NCBI GenBank assembly: GCA_040221475.1
Contig: JAVKEJ010000058.1
Span: forward strand, 1 to 64,000
Length of the DNA: 64,000 bases
Source of the DNA: WLXB01 sp040221475
GTDB taxonomy: Bacteria; Pseudomonadota; Alphaproteobacteria; Rhodospirillales; Rhodospirillaceae
Reading direction: 5' to 3'
Shown here: positions 25,739-34,171 of the stretch, piece after piece
How the letters are laid out: every line of letters begins with the position of its first letter
Position numbering within the stretch: position 1 is the first letter of the stretch
The notes under the pieces: model-generated
What the model was told of the DNA's origin: nothing
Databases searched by the model: none
What the model saw: only the letters and a program-made list of their open reading frames with translations
Position numbers and translations under genes: made by a program

Positions 25739-26488
25739 ATGAGCTTGTTACCTCGTATTGTGGGTCACCGCGGCGCGCCACGACTGGCACCAGAAAACAC
25801 TCTGGCGTCTTTCAGGGCAGCCGCGGACTCTGGTGCCAAAGCAATAGAGTTTGATGTCGCCTTGACGTTTGATTCACGGCCCGTAGTTATTCATGATGCG
25901 AGCCTGGAACGTACAACCGATGGCGATGGCTTGCTGTCTGAAACAACACTTGAAGCTTTAAGTGGATTAGACGCTGGGAGTTGGTTTGATCCAGCTTTTG
26001 CAGGAGAGGTTGTTCCAACGCTCGAGGAAACAATTGATCTTTTAAATACACTTGATCTTGATGCAGATATTGAGCTTAAGCCTGATCCAGGCCGAGAAGT
26101 GAAAACGGCTCAGGAAACTTTACGGTTAGCACGGGCATGTTGGCCCGAACATAAGAGTCCTCCCGTTATCACAAGCTTCTCTAGAGTAGCCTTAGCTGCC
26201 GCTAAAGAAGAAAGTCCTGATTGGCCACGCGGCTTATGTTTTGATCTATTGCCAGACGACTGGCGTGAGGCTGCAACCTCTTTAGATATCTCTCTCGTCT
26301 GCCCTAATGCGGATCGATTAACTGCAGAGCAGGCAGCCATATTAGTGGCCTCAGGACTAGAGATCATGGCATGGACAGTAAACGATATTGATGCCGCACA
26401 AAGAATACTGAAATGGGGGGTCAGTAGTCTCTGTACGGATACACCGCAAGAATTGAGAACTGCTTTGGCACAGCGCAATTTGGTTTAA
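25739..26488 (+). CDS. Glycerophosphodiester phosphodiesterase (GDPD)
   Basis: 249 aa. The GDPD signature is complete: GHRGAPRLAPENT (about residues 9-21), IEFDVALTFDSRPVVIHD (about 36-53), and ELKPDPG (about 107-113). The family cuts glycerophosphodiesters to glycerol-3-phosphate and an alcohol. No signal peptide is seen, so a cytoplasmic UgpQ-type role in phospholipid breakdown is likely. It follows pnp by 35 bases on the same strand, but the pair is not functionally related. Confidence 0.9.
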   Translation: MSLLPRIVGHRGAPRLAPENTLASFRAAADSGAKAIEFDVALTFDSRPVVIHDASLERTTDGDGLLSETTLEALSGLDAGSWFDPAFAGEVVPTLEETIDLLNTLDLDADIELKPDPGREVKTAQETLRLARACWPEHKSPPVITSFSRVALAAAKEESPDWPRGLCFDLLPDDWREAATSLDISLVCPNADRLTAEQAAILVASGLEIMAWTVNDIDAAQRILKWGVSSLCTDTPQELRTALAQRNLV

Positions 26489-26568
26489 CGACGAGATACC
26501 CCTATATTTTAATTGTACGAGCGTCAGGGTATTGCGACTTCTGAGCAAACCCTAGGAAGGGACACCGC

Positions 26569-27966
26569 GTGAAAACACTTAACCCACTGATGGTTTCAGG
26601 ACGTGAAGTTTTACCGCTGATTGAAGGCGGCAAAGGTGTTGCCGTGTCCACAGGCAAAAGCTCAGGCGCATGGGCCGCTGCCGGCGGCATCGGTACGTTT
26701 TCCGGCGTAAATGCGGACTCCTTTAAGGATGACGGCAGTTTGGTCCCGCAAGTTTACCATGGCCGGACCCGCAAAGAACGCCACGAGGAACTTGTAAAAT
26801 ACGCCATAGACGGCGGCGTAGCGCAGGCCCAAATTGCTCATGAAATGCGTGGCGATAACGGCAGATTGCACGTCAACATTTTATGGGAGATGGGCGGTGC
26901 TGAACGCGTCCTGCGTGGCATTATGGAACAATGCAAAGGCATGGTTCATGGCGTGACCTGTGGGGCCGGTATGCCCTATCGGCTGGCAGAAATTGCCACA
27001 GAATACGGCATTTACTATTACCCGATTATTTCGTCGGCCCGGGCTTTCAGGGCCCTGTGGAAAAGAGCCTACAACAAACACGAAGAGTTTTTAGGCGGCG
27101 TTGTGTATGAGGACCCGTGGCTGGCGGGCGGCCATAACGGTCTTTCGAATTCTGAAGACCCGAAATCACCTGAAGATCCATACCCACGTGTTGTTGCCTT
27201 GCGCAAGGTGATGAATGAGGCTGGGCTGCAGCATGTACCAATCGTTATGGCTGGCGGCGTATGGTGGCTGAATGAATGGGAAGACTGGCTGGACAATCCA
27301 GATGTCGGCCCTATTTGTTTTCAGTTCGGAACCCGCCCCTTGCTGACTCAAGAAAGCCAGATTTCTGATGAATGGAAGAAGCGGCTCCTTGATTTAAACC
27401 CAGGAGACGTCTTACTTCATAAATTCAGCCCGACAGGATTTTACTCTTCAGCTGTCAAAAACGACTTTATCAGTGAGTTGGTTAGTCGCTCTGAGCACCA
27501 AATCGCATTTTCCCCAGAACACATCGGTGCTCATGATACAGCCTTAGGTGTCGGTGCCCGAAAGAGAGAAGTTTTTGTGACTGAAGAAGACAAAGCACGG
27601 GCAGAAGCTTGGCTGGCAGAGGGTCGAACAGAAGCCTTAAAAACGCCGGACTCAACCTTGATTTTTGTAACTCCTGAAAAAGCAGAAGAAATTCGAGCTG
27701 ATCAGATTGCTTGTATGGGCTGTCTCTCAGCCTGCCAGTTTTCTAACTGGGCTGAGAATGAAAAAGGATCTACGGGCCGCAAGGCTGACCCACGATCTTT
27801 TTGTATCCAGAAAACACTCCAGAATATTGTTCACGATGGCGCGGTAGAAGAAGAGTTGATGTTTGCAGGTCATAACGCCTATCGTTTTGCTCAGGACCCT
27901 TGGTACAAAGATGGATTCATACCTTCAGTGCAACAACTTGTTGAGCGCATTACCACAGGCTGGTAG
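26569..27966 (+). CDS. Nitronate monooxygenase-like FMN protein with Cys cluster
   Basis: 465 aa, GTG start with a purine-rich Shine-Dalgarno (ggaagg, 26555-26560). The fold is of the NPD/PfaD TIM-barrel type: IEGGKGVAVSTGKSSGAWAAAGGIGTFSGVN near the N-terminus is a flavoprotein barrel start, and VPIVMAGGVWWLNEW a phosphate-binding region. Unusual is a C-terminal Cys motif, CMGCLSACQFSNW, followed by a further Cys (SFCIQK), which suggests an iron-sulfur site. Similar long forms occur in alphaproteobacteria, but the substrate is unknown. The nitronate name is only a family label. Confidence 0.72.
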   Translation: MKTLNPLMVSGREVLPLIEGGKGVAVSTGKSSGAWAAAGGIGTFSGVNADSFKDDGSLVPQVYHGRTRKERHEELVKYAIDGGVAQAQIAHEMRGDNGRLHVNILWEMGGAERVLRGIMEQCKGMVHGVTCGAGMPYRLAEIATEYGIYYYPIISSARAFRALWKRAYNKHEEFLGGVVYEDPWLAGGHNGLSNSEDPKSPEDPYPRVVALRKVMNEAGLQHVPIVMAGGVWWLNEWEDWLDNPDVGPICFQFGTRPLLTQESQISDEWKKRLLDLNPGDVLLHKFSPTGFYSSAVKNDFISELVSRSEHQIAFSPEHIGAHDTALGVGARKREVFVTEEDKARAEAWLAEGRTEALKTPDSTLIFVTPEKAEEIRADQIACMGCLSACQFSNWAENEKGSTGRKADPRSFCIQKTLQNIVHDGAVEEELMFAGHNAYRFAQDPWYKDGFIPSVQQLVERITTGW

Positions 27967-27981
27967 CTTGTTGTAATTCAC

Positions 27982-28575
27982 TTAATCTTTCGTGTTGGAC
28001 TGAATTTTTTCGTTCTCTCGCGCCAAGATCGCATAGAACACCGTTGACCAGTATTTACCCCCCGCCCGGTAGTGTTCTCGGAACAGTCCTTCACGCGCCA
28101 TTCCCAGTTTTTGCATAACACGGATACTGGCCTTGTTTTGAGGCGCACATTGCGCAGCAATACGATGAAGCTTCAAAGTCTCGAACCCAACCTTGATCAA
28201 CGCCCTGGCAACTTCTGTTGCGTAGCCTTTTTGCCAAAATGCCGGGGCTATCCCGAACCCGATTTCACCTTGGCCGTGACCAGGAGGAATCACCTTCAGC
28301 ACGGCTTCTCCAACCAAGTCGCCCGATTTTGTGTCTGTGACTGCAAGATAATAATTTAAACGTGGCCGTAAATTTTGTTCGCGGACTGTCCAAGCAATCA
28401 AGGCTTTAACACGGTCTTCGCTAGGCGCCTCACCAGCTTGATATTTCCAGTATGCTGGATCTTTCACATAGGCATAGACAGATGACCAGTCTTCATCAAC
28501 ATAATCACGGATTGTCAGCCTGCGTGTTGTAAGCGGCAGTGTAAGATCCAAAATTTGATCGGCCGTCGTGTTCAT
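27982..28575 (-). CDS. RimJ/RimL-type GNAT acetyltransferase
   Basis: 197 aa. TTRRLTIRDYVDEDWSSVYAY at the N-terminus and GEIGFGIAPAFWQKGYATEVARALI then HRIAAQCAPQNKASIRVMQKLGM are the features of GNAT proteins that act on protein N-termini or amino groups. The acceptor is unknown. It lies 72 bases downstream of panD on the same strand. E. coli PanZ, the PanD maturation factor, is also a GNAT, but this protein does not resemble PanZ in layout. Confidence 0.85.
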   Translation of the reverse strand: MNTTADQILDLTLPLTTRRLTIRDYVDEDWSSVYAYVKDPAYWKYQAGEAPSEDRVKALIAWTVREQNLRPRLNYYLAVTDTKSGDLVGEAVLKVIPPGHGQGEIGFGIAPAFWQKGYATEVARALIKVGFETLKLHRIAAQCAPQNKASIRVMQKLGMAREGLFREHYRAGGKYWSTVFYAILARENEKIQSNTKD

Positions 28576-28647
28576 ACAGATAGACTAAGTCGCTTCAAGC
28601 TATTCAAGCAATGTCCAACATCTAAAAGAGGAGAACAGGGAAACGTA

Positions 28648-29190
28648 TTACCGTGTGAGATACTGGGCAATGAAATCGTCAATGTCTTTGCGCGACAACC
28701 CCTTCGCTTCCAACTCAGACCTAATTGCTCGTAAATCAACATTGGCGTAGTTGTGAACACTGGCAGGTTTTTCTGCTTCACTCAGATCTGTGATTCTGAA
28801 ATCAAATTCAAAATCATTACTCTTAAAGACCTCATACCGAAGAACCTGATCAATTTCGTTTCCAGGCGTGAAAGTTAAGATGCGTGGACGATGTTCGTAG
28901 AGTTGAGAAGGCTCCAAATCTATACTCGCTGCCAGAATCAGTTCATCACCGCGTTGACATGTGCGCGCAGCTGCACCGTTGAGAATACAGCATCGAGAAC
29001 CCGGTTCTCCGTAAATCACGTATGTCGTAAGTCGCGCTCCAGAGTTCTTATTCCAAACATCAACAAACTCAGTGGGATGTAAACCAGCTTCTGCGCAATG
29101 CTCAGGATCCAACGTGATGGAGCCATGGTAGTGCAAGTCAGCCCCCGTGACCCGGATACCATGAAGCTTGGCGCGCAACACTCTAACCAC
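28648..29190 (-). CDS. panD: Aspartate 1-decarboxylase PanD with C-terminal extension
   Basis: 180 aa. Residues 1-115 match PanD: KLHGIRVTGADLHYHGS gives the self-cleavage site G23-S24 that forms the pyruvoyl group, and FVDVWNKNSGARLTTYVI and SRCCILNGAAA follow. The product is beta-alanine for pantothenate. PanD is normally about 115-140 aa; here some 63 further residues follow (about 118-180), with an acidic central part and a helical C-terminus (LRAIRSELEAKGLSRKDIDD). The start is GTG with a good Shine-Dalgarno (aagga). What the extension does is not known. Confidence 0.88.
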   Translation of the reverse strand: MVRVLRAKLHGIRVTGADLHYHGSITLDPEHCAEAGLHPTEFVDVWNKNSGARLTTYVIYGEPGSRCCILNGAAARTCQRGDELILAASIDLEPSQLYEHRPRILTFTPGNEIDQVLRYEVFKSNDFEFDFRITDLSEAEKPASVHNYANVDLRAIRSELEAKGLSRKDIDDFIAQYLTR

Positions 29191-29411
29191 AACGAGAATC
29201 CTTCTTGAGGGCTTGAAACGCGGCGCACCATAAAGGTTTTCCCCGCAAGAACAAGACTGGGCACATTAGATATCAAGCACCTGAGAGCAAGCAGCAGTTA
29301 GGCGAATCCTAATATATGAAGATGTCAAACAAGCATACTGCGCTTTAAAAGCAATCATGCATTCCAAGGAAACTCTTGTTTATTTGGATACAGGAACTTA
29401 GATTTGAGAAA

Positions 29412-29897
29412 ATGGAACATAAGATGAACAATCAAGCAATTCAGCGACGAGTACGCTCGGTTCAGCTTGTGGATTCAACTGCCATAACAGCCGGCGTGAC
29501 CCGTGGGGTATGTCGTTGGCTGGCTGATTTAGGTTATGCAGCTTTGACAGAGTTTAAGCTTGGCAATGGCCGTCGCGCTGATGTCGCCGGATTATCTGCT
29601 GCGGGTACTTTGGTGATGATTGAAGTTAAGAGCACTGTTGCTGACTTCCGCGCCGATGATAAATGGCTCGACTATGTTCCGTATTGTGACGGATTCTCGT
29701 TCGCAGTGCCTGAACACTTTCCGGTAAAAATCTTACCTGAGAGTTGTGGTGTACTCGTAGCAGACCGACATGGTGCAACCGTAATAAGACCGGCTATTCA
29801 GCATCGCCTTCATCCTGCTCGGCGCAAGGCTTTAACGTTGAGGTTTGCCCACGGTGCTGGTCAGCGGCTTATGACGATGGCAGATCACCGCATATAA
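29412..29897 (+). CDS. mmcB: MmcB-like PD-(D/E)XK DNA-repair protein
   Basis: 161 aa from the ATG at 29412; the frame extends to a TTG at 29376, and an ATG at 29424 is also possible. A PD-(D/E)XK nuclease core is visible: GNGRRADVAGLSAAGTLVMIEVKS, in which Asp and the E-x-K residues follow the family pattern, then DFRADDKWLDYVPYCDGFSFAVP. MmcB is a mitomycin-sensitivity DNA-repair factor found in alphaproteobacteria and normally this size. It is divergent from panD. Confidence 0.83.
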   Translation: MEHKMNNQAIQRRVRSVQLVDSTAITAGVTRGVCRWLADLGYAALTEFKLGNGRRADVAGLSAAGTLVMIEVKSTVADFRADDKWLDYVPYCDGFSFAVPEHFPVKILPESCGVLVADRHGATVIRPAIQHRLHPARRKALTLRFAHGAGQRLMTMADHRI

Positions 29898-29911
29898 AAA
29901 CTTCAAAATAA

Positions 29912-30298
29912 TCAGCCACACCGAATGTTGAGAATACGGTTGGATCGATCAACATCTATATTGAGGCGCGATGGCACATTATCCATGGTGGCCGCAGCAC
30001 CAGGGGGCAGCACGCGATAAGGCGCTGACAGGCTTTCTTCGCGAAGATATTGGCCCTGACTTGGAGGTTGAGCTCCAAAAGGCACAAACGTCATTCCCAC
30101 GGCAGGAACAAGAACGTGTCCGCGACAGGCCACTAAAGATTCAGGACGTATGGATGAAACCGGAGAAACCGGAGCACTAACATTGCCGGGCTCGGGCGCG
30201 TTCACCATTTCAGGTTCAAAATCTGGGAAAAACTCACCCATTGCGGTGCACCCAGCTAGAAGTATTGCAAGCAGGGCCAAAGCGGAAATGCGACGCAT
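29912..30298 (-). CDS. Lipoprotein with I78-type peptidase inhibitor domain
   Basis: 128 aa. The signal peptide ends in the lipobox LLAGC (Cys17). A proline-rich linker leads to a small domain with a Cys near residue 58 and the C-terminal pattern RVLPPGAAATMDNVPSRLNIDV then RILNIRCG, which matches the I78 elastase-inhibitor family. It lies 2 bases after hldE and probably shares its transcript. It would be anchored in the envelope and could restrain periplasmic or host proteases; this is inferred from the family. Confidence 0.77.
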   Translation of the reverse strand: MRRISALALLAILLAGCTAMGEFFPDFEPEMVNAPEPGNVSAPVSPVSSIRPESLVACRGHVLVPAVGMTFVPFGAQPPSQGQYLREESLSAPYRVLPPGAAATMDNVPSRLNIDVDRSNRILNIRCG

Positions 30299-30300
30299 AT

Positions 30301-31770
30301 CTATCTCTCCTGTAAGGCTGCAATTGTCGCTGTTGTTGAGACAGAGTCAACCAACTCAGCACGAACAATACGCCCGCCGTAAGACTCAACATCCTTAGCC
30401 CCGACGATATCTTGTTTGACGTAATCAGCCCCTTTGATCAAGACATCTGGACGAATTGCTTTAATAAGATCCAAAGGCGTGTCTTCCCCAAAAACGACAA
30501 CCAAATCTACATTCTCCATCGAAGCCAGAACAGTAGCTCGGGCAGCTTCATTTTGAATAGGGCGTCTTGGCCCCTTAAGGCGAGCCACTGAGGCATCTGA
30601 GTTCAACCCAACAATCAACTTGTCACAATTGCTTTTGGCTTGGGCCAATAACGACACATGCCCAGGATGTAAAAGGTCAAAACAGCCATTTGTAAATCCG
30701 ACAGTCTTGCCTTCCGCACGCCACATAGATGCATGCGTTTCTGCTGTTACCGTATCTGTGACTTTCGCCTCCGCAACCGTCAAATCACGCCGAAGGAGTG
30801 CGGATGCAATTTCACTTCTTTGAACAACAGCGGTGCCCCGACGCATCACAACCAGTCCAGCGGCAGCATTTGCCAGACGAGATGCGTCTAACAGATTTAC
30901 GCCAGCTGCAAGCGCAACCCCCAAAGTCGCGACCACAGTATCTCCCGCACCCGTCACATCAGCAACCTCATGGCTTTCAGCGTTAAGGTGGTCAACGTGT
31001 CCATTTTTTTGAACCAAAGTCATGCCATCAGCAGACCGCGTCACAAGAATCGCATCAACTCCGGATGATTGCATCAAAGCCTTGGTTGCACTGATCAACG
31101 CTTCATCCGTTTCGACTGACTGACCTGAAACTATTGATAATTCGGCCTTATTGGGCGTGATCACGGTTGCCCCACGGTAACGTGTAAAGTCATTCCCCTT
31201 AGGATCGACGACAATTGGCTTACCCTCAGAGCGCGCGAGGGCAATAATGCGCTTGGCAAACGAATCTGTCACAACCCCTTTGCCATAATCTGACAAAAGG
31301 ACCGTGTCCGCTTGTCCGACTTCTCGTTTGAGCGCGTTCATTAAATCGTCCTCATCTGCGTCCGTTATCGGGTCTGTTTGCTCGCGATCGGCACGGAGGA
31401 GATGATGACCGTTGCTTGAAAAAAAACGGTTCTTTATCGTTGTCTCACGATCAGAATTAACCCTTAAAAAAGGCTCTATCAAAGCCATTTCACTCAGCAG
31501 TCCTGTCACCTCCCGGCCCGCACGGTCAGATCCAATTACAGAGAAAAAAGCGACAGTTGCGCCGAGCGCAGCCGCATTTCGAGCAACATTGCCCGCACCA
31601 CCTAACTGGGAAAATTCATTTGTAATTCGAACAACGGGTACAGGAGCCTCCGGTGAAATGCGCCTAACTTCACCGTAGATAAACCGGTCAACCATGACAT
31701 CGCCAATACACACCACTCGCCGCCCTTTAAACCGAGCGAGGTGGTCAGAAAGATCAGCTGCATTGGTCAT
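30301..31770 (-). CDS. hldE: Bifunctional heptose-7-P kinase / heptose-1-P adenylyltransferase HldE
   Basis: 489 aa. The N-terminal ribokinase-fold domain (about 1-320) has GGAGNVARNAAALGA and the catalytic VTGAGDTVVAT. The C-terminal nucleotidyltransferase domain (about 345-489) has TNGCFDLLHPGHVSLL with the HxGH motif, and a second ISSTS-like end is changed to VSTTATI. The two activities make ADP-heptose for the LPS inner core. It lies 14 bases after the epimerase/decarboxylase gene. Both domains look complete. Confidence 0.93.
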   Translation of the reverse strand: MTNAADLSDHLARFKGRRVVCIGDVMVDRFIYGEVRRISPEAPVPVVRITNEFSQLGGAGNVARNAAALGATVAFFSVIGSDRAGREVTGLLSEMALIEPFLRVNSDRETTIKNRFFSSNGHHLLRADREQTDPITDADEDDLMNALKREVGQADTVLLSDYGKGVVTDSFAKRIIALARSEGKPIVVDPKGNDFTRYRGATVITPNKAELSIVSGQSVETDEALISATKALMQSSGVDAILVTRSADGMTLVQKNGHVDHLNAESHEVADVTGAGDTVVATLGVALAAGVNLLDASRLANAAAGLVVMRRGTAVVQRSEIASALLRRDLTVAEAKVTDTVTAETHASMWRAEGKTVGFTNGCFDLLHPGHVSLLAQAKSNCDKLIVGLNSDASVARLKGPRRPIQNEAARATVLASMENVDLVVVFGEDTPLDLIKAIRPDVLIKGADYVKQDIVGAKDVESYGGRIVRAELVDSVSTTATIAALQER

Positions 31771-31784
31771 AACCAGCCCTGAGC

Positions 31785-32723
31785 CTAAGCCGCCAAGAGG
31801 GTTCTAAAATAATGAACCGTCTTCTCGAGGCCCGCCTCAAGAGAAACAGTTGGTTGCCAGCTCAACACGTTTTGCGCCAATGTTATGTCCGGACGTCGAC
31901 GCACAGGATCATCTTGGGGCAAGGGTTTATGGATAATTTTTGATCCCGATCCTGTGAGTTGAATAACCAATTCGGCAAGCTCGAGAATTGTCGCCTCAAC
32001 CGGATTTCCAAGATTCACGGGGCCTGTAAAATCATCCGGTGATCCCATCAACTTAACAAGAGCTTCTACTAGGTCATCAACATAACAAAATGACCGGGTC
32101 TGGTTGCCATCGCCATAGATCGTGATGTCATCTCCTTGCAGGGCTTGCACAATGAAATTTGAAACGACCCGGCCATCATCAGGCAACATCCGAGGTCCAT
32201 AGGTATTGAAGATTCTACCCACCTTGATGCGTAATCCGTGCTGGCGGTGATAGTCAAAAAAGAGGGTCTCAGCGCAGCGCTTACCTTCGTCATAACAAGC
32301 ACGCGGGCCGATTGGGTTGACGTTGCCGTTATAATCCTCAGTTTGAGGGTGAATATCAGGATCACCATATACTTCACTGGTAGACGCCTGAAGGATTTTT
32401 GCTCGGGTGCGCTTAGCAAGCCCCAGTAAATTTATAGCGCCGTGAACGCTGGTTTTTGTGGTTTGTACCGGGTCAAATTGATAGTGAACCGGAGACGCTG
32501 GGCAAGCCAGATTGTAAATTTCATCCGTCTCAATATATAAGGGAAAAGTAACGTCGTGCCGCATCAACTCAAATCCGGACTGACGAAGTAAAGGCGCAAC
32601 ATTATGACGACGCCCAGTAAAGTAATTATCAACGCAGAGAATTTCATGATCATCGGCCATCAGCCGCTCACAAAGGTGTGAACCAATGAATCCTGCGCCA
32701 CCTGTGATAAGAATGCGTTTCAT
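31785..32723 (-). CDS. UDP-glucuronate decarboxylase-like SDR
   Basis: 312 aa from the ATG at 32723, preceded by aagggg; the longer open frame to 32765 adds residues before the cofactor site and is not needed. It has the NAD motif ITGGAGFIGSHLCERL and the active-site YDEGK (SDR YxxxK). The LYIETDEIYNLACPASPVHYQFDPVQTTKTSV region and GPRACYDEGKRCAET match UXS (UDP-xylose synthase) proteins. The likely product is UDP-xylose for LPS or exopolysaccharide. It heads an operon with hldE and the I78 lipoprotein. Confidence 0.85.
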   Translation of the reverse strand: MKRILITGGAGFIGSHLCERLMADDHEILCVDNYFTGRRHNVAPLLRQSGFELMRHDVTFPLYIETDEIYNLACPASPVHYQFDPVQTTKTSVHGAINLLGLAKRTRAKILQASTSEVYGDPDIHPQTEDYNGNVNPIGPRACYDEGKRCAETLFFDYHRQHGLRIKVGRIFNTYGPRMLPDDGRVVSNFIVQALQGDDITIYGDGNQTRSFCYVDDLVEALVKLMGSPDDFTGPVNLGNPVEATILELAELVIQLTGSGSKIIHKPLPQDDPVRRRPDITLAQNVLSWQPTVSLEAGLEKTVHYFRTLLAA

Positions 32724-32951
32724 AGGGTCCCCTTGCCCACGCCACTGTCGAACGGCAAGATGCACGCCCTGAAGATTAAACTATTGTATTCCTTAACCTT
32801 TTCCAAATGGTTACCATGATATCGACTTACAGTAGTATTGCTCTTTGAGGATACCCGCTGAGACGTCTATAAGAATGACTAATCGAGTTTAACCGGGGCT
32901 TGTTCCTCGCAAAAATGGGGATCAACGGCGCCTTTTCGCCAAGCACATCAT

Positions 32952-34163
32952 ATGCCGTCAACTACCGCATATCAGGAAAATTTACTCTGCGACACGCTGG
33001 ATCGGATGCGCCGCAATCCGGAAGGCCGCAAAGTTGTGCATTTGCATATCTCTAAGCTGCTTCCGGCAAACCGGACAACAGTTAAAACCAAAATTATCTC
33101 GCGCATGTTTGGAAATTTAGAAAGCGGCATGCATGTGCAGCTGTTTCCGATGGTCAATCAGGATTTGGTGGTGACCGTAAACGCGGGAGCCCAGCGTGAT
33201 GTAAATGCAATCTGCAATCGCATTCAAACTTTGTTTGACGACGACCCGATTACCTTTACGGAAGACGCGGACGGCAATGACCAATTTGTTGTGTGGTATG
33301 ATTTGGCCGTGGATTCAGCCATGGCCGTTCAAATGGCTCAAGGATTGCGTGTAACGGCTGATACTTTGTTGCGACAGCCGCCGCCACCCCCGGGTCGGCC
33401 TGCAATGACACCCGTTCAGCTGGACTATGTTCAAAAACAGTTGGCAACCACCAACATCATTCCCTTCATCAAAGATCAGGTTGCGATGCGGGTCCACCCT
33501 GGATCGGCAAACGCCGAAATAGAGTTTTTTGAGTTCTTTCTCTCAGTTGGTGAGATGCAGCAAGCCATTGCTCCGAATATTGATATTTTTGCAGACCGCT
33601 GGCTCTTCCAAGATCTAAGTCGAACGATGGACTTGCGGATGCTGGAAACTGTTGTTCGCGCCCCGCACGCACGGGAATGCAAAACGATTAGTCTGAATCT
33701 AAACTTAGAAACCGTAGCAACCCCGGCCTTTGCCACATTTTTGGAGCGCGCGCCCGAGGGCCAGAAGTTGATCATTGAAGTTCAGGCGATTGATGTCTTG
33801 TCCAGCATCCGCACATACTTTGATGTTTGCGATGTCGTGACCGGCTTAGGTCATGCTGTCCTTATTGACGGACTTAATCCGATCACACTGCAAATGCTGG
33901 ATGTTGGCCAACTGAAGCCAAACTATGCAAAGATTATGTGGGCAAATGAATTTTTAGATCTCATGAATCCCGACAGCAGTAAATCTGCGACAACAATGAT
34001 TAACGAAGTGGGGCCAGAAAAAATAATTCTGGCCCGGTGTGATTCTCAGGAGGCCATGGGCTGGGGCCTTAAATCCGGTATTCGGATTTTCCAAGGACAC
34101 TTCTTGGACTCTTTTGGCAAACCAAAGCGTCGAAAGAAACCGATCCGGACTGGGGCGAGGTAG
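32952..34163 (+). CDS. Degenerate EAL-domain protein, paralogue 1
   Basis: 403 aa. Residues about 190-390 follow the EAL fold in order, but key catalytic residues are gone: FEFFLSVGEM (193-202) sits at the E-A-L-x-R position; LNLNLE (248-253) at the conserved Asn strand; IIEVQA (274-279) at ExTE; LIDGLNP (304-310) where DDFGTG should be; AKIMW (326-330) in place of KID; ARCDSQEA and FQGHFLDS match the end. Residues about 27-100 may be a worn GGDEF-like domain. It is therefore expected to lack phosphodiesterase activity and could act by ligand or protein binding. The next gene, a paralogue, starts 8 bases after it. Assignments are by eye. Confidence 0.68.
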   Translation: MPSTTAYQENLLCDTLDRMRRNPEGRKVVHLHISKLLPANRTTVKTKIISRMFGNLESGMHVQLFPMVNQDLVVTVNAGAQRDVNAICNRIQTLFDDDPITFTEDADGNDQFVVWYDLAVDSAMAVQMAQGLRVTADTLLRQPPPPPGRPAMTPVQLDYVQKQLATTNIIPFIKDQVAMRVHPGSANAEIEFFEFFLSVGEMQQAIAPNIDIFADRWLFQDLSRTMDLRMLETVVRAPHARECKTISLNLNLETVATPAFATFLERAPEGQKLIIEVQAIDVLSSIRTYFDVCDVVTGLGHAVLIDGLNPITLQMLDVGQLKPNYAKIMWANEFLDLMNPDSSKSATTMINEVGPEKIILARCDSQEAMGWGLKSGIRIFQGHFLDSFGKPKRRKKPIRTGAR

Positions 34164-34171
34164 AGTCAGAT

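Noticed and set aside
27982..28575. GNAT gene near panD as the PanZ maturation factor
   Set aside because: The layout is RimJ/RimL-like, not PanZ-like, and PanZ is known mainly from enterobacteria.
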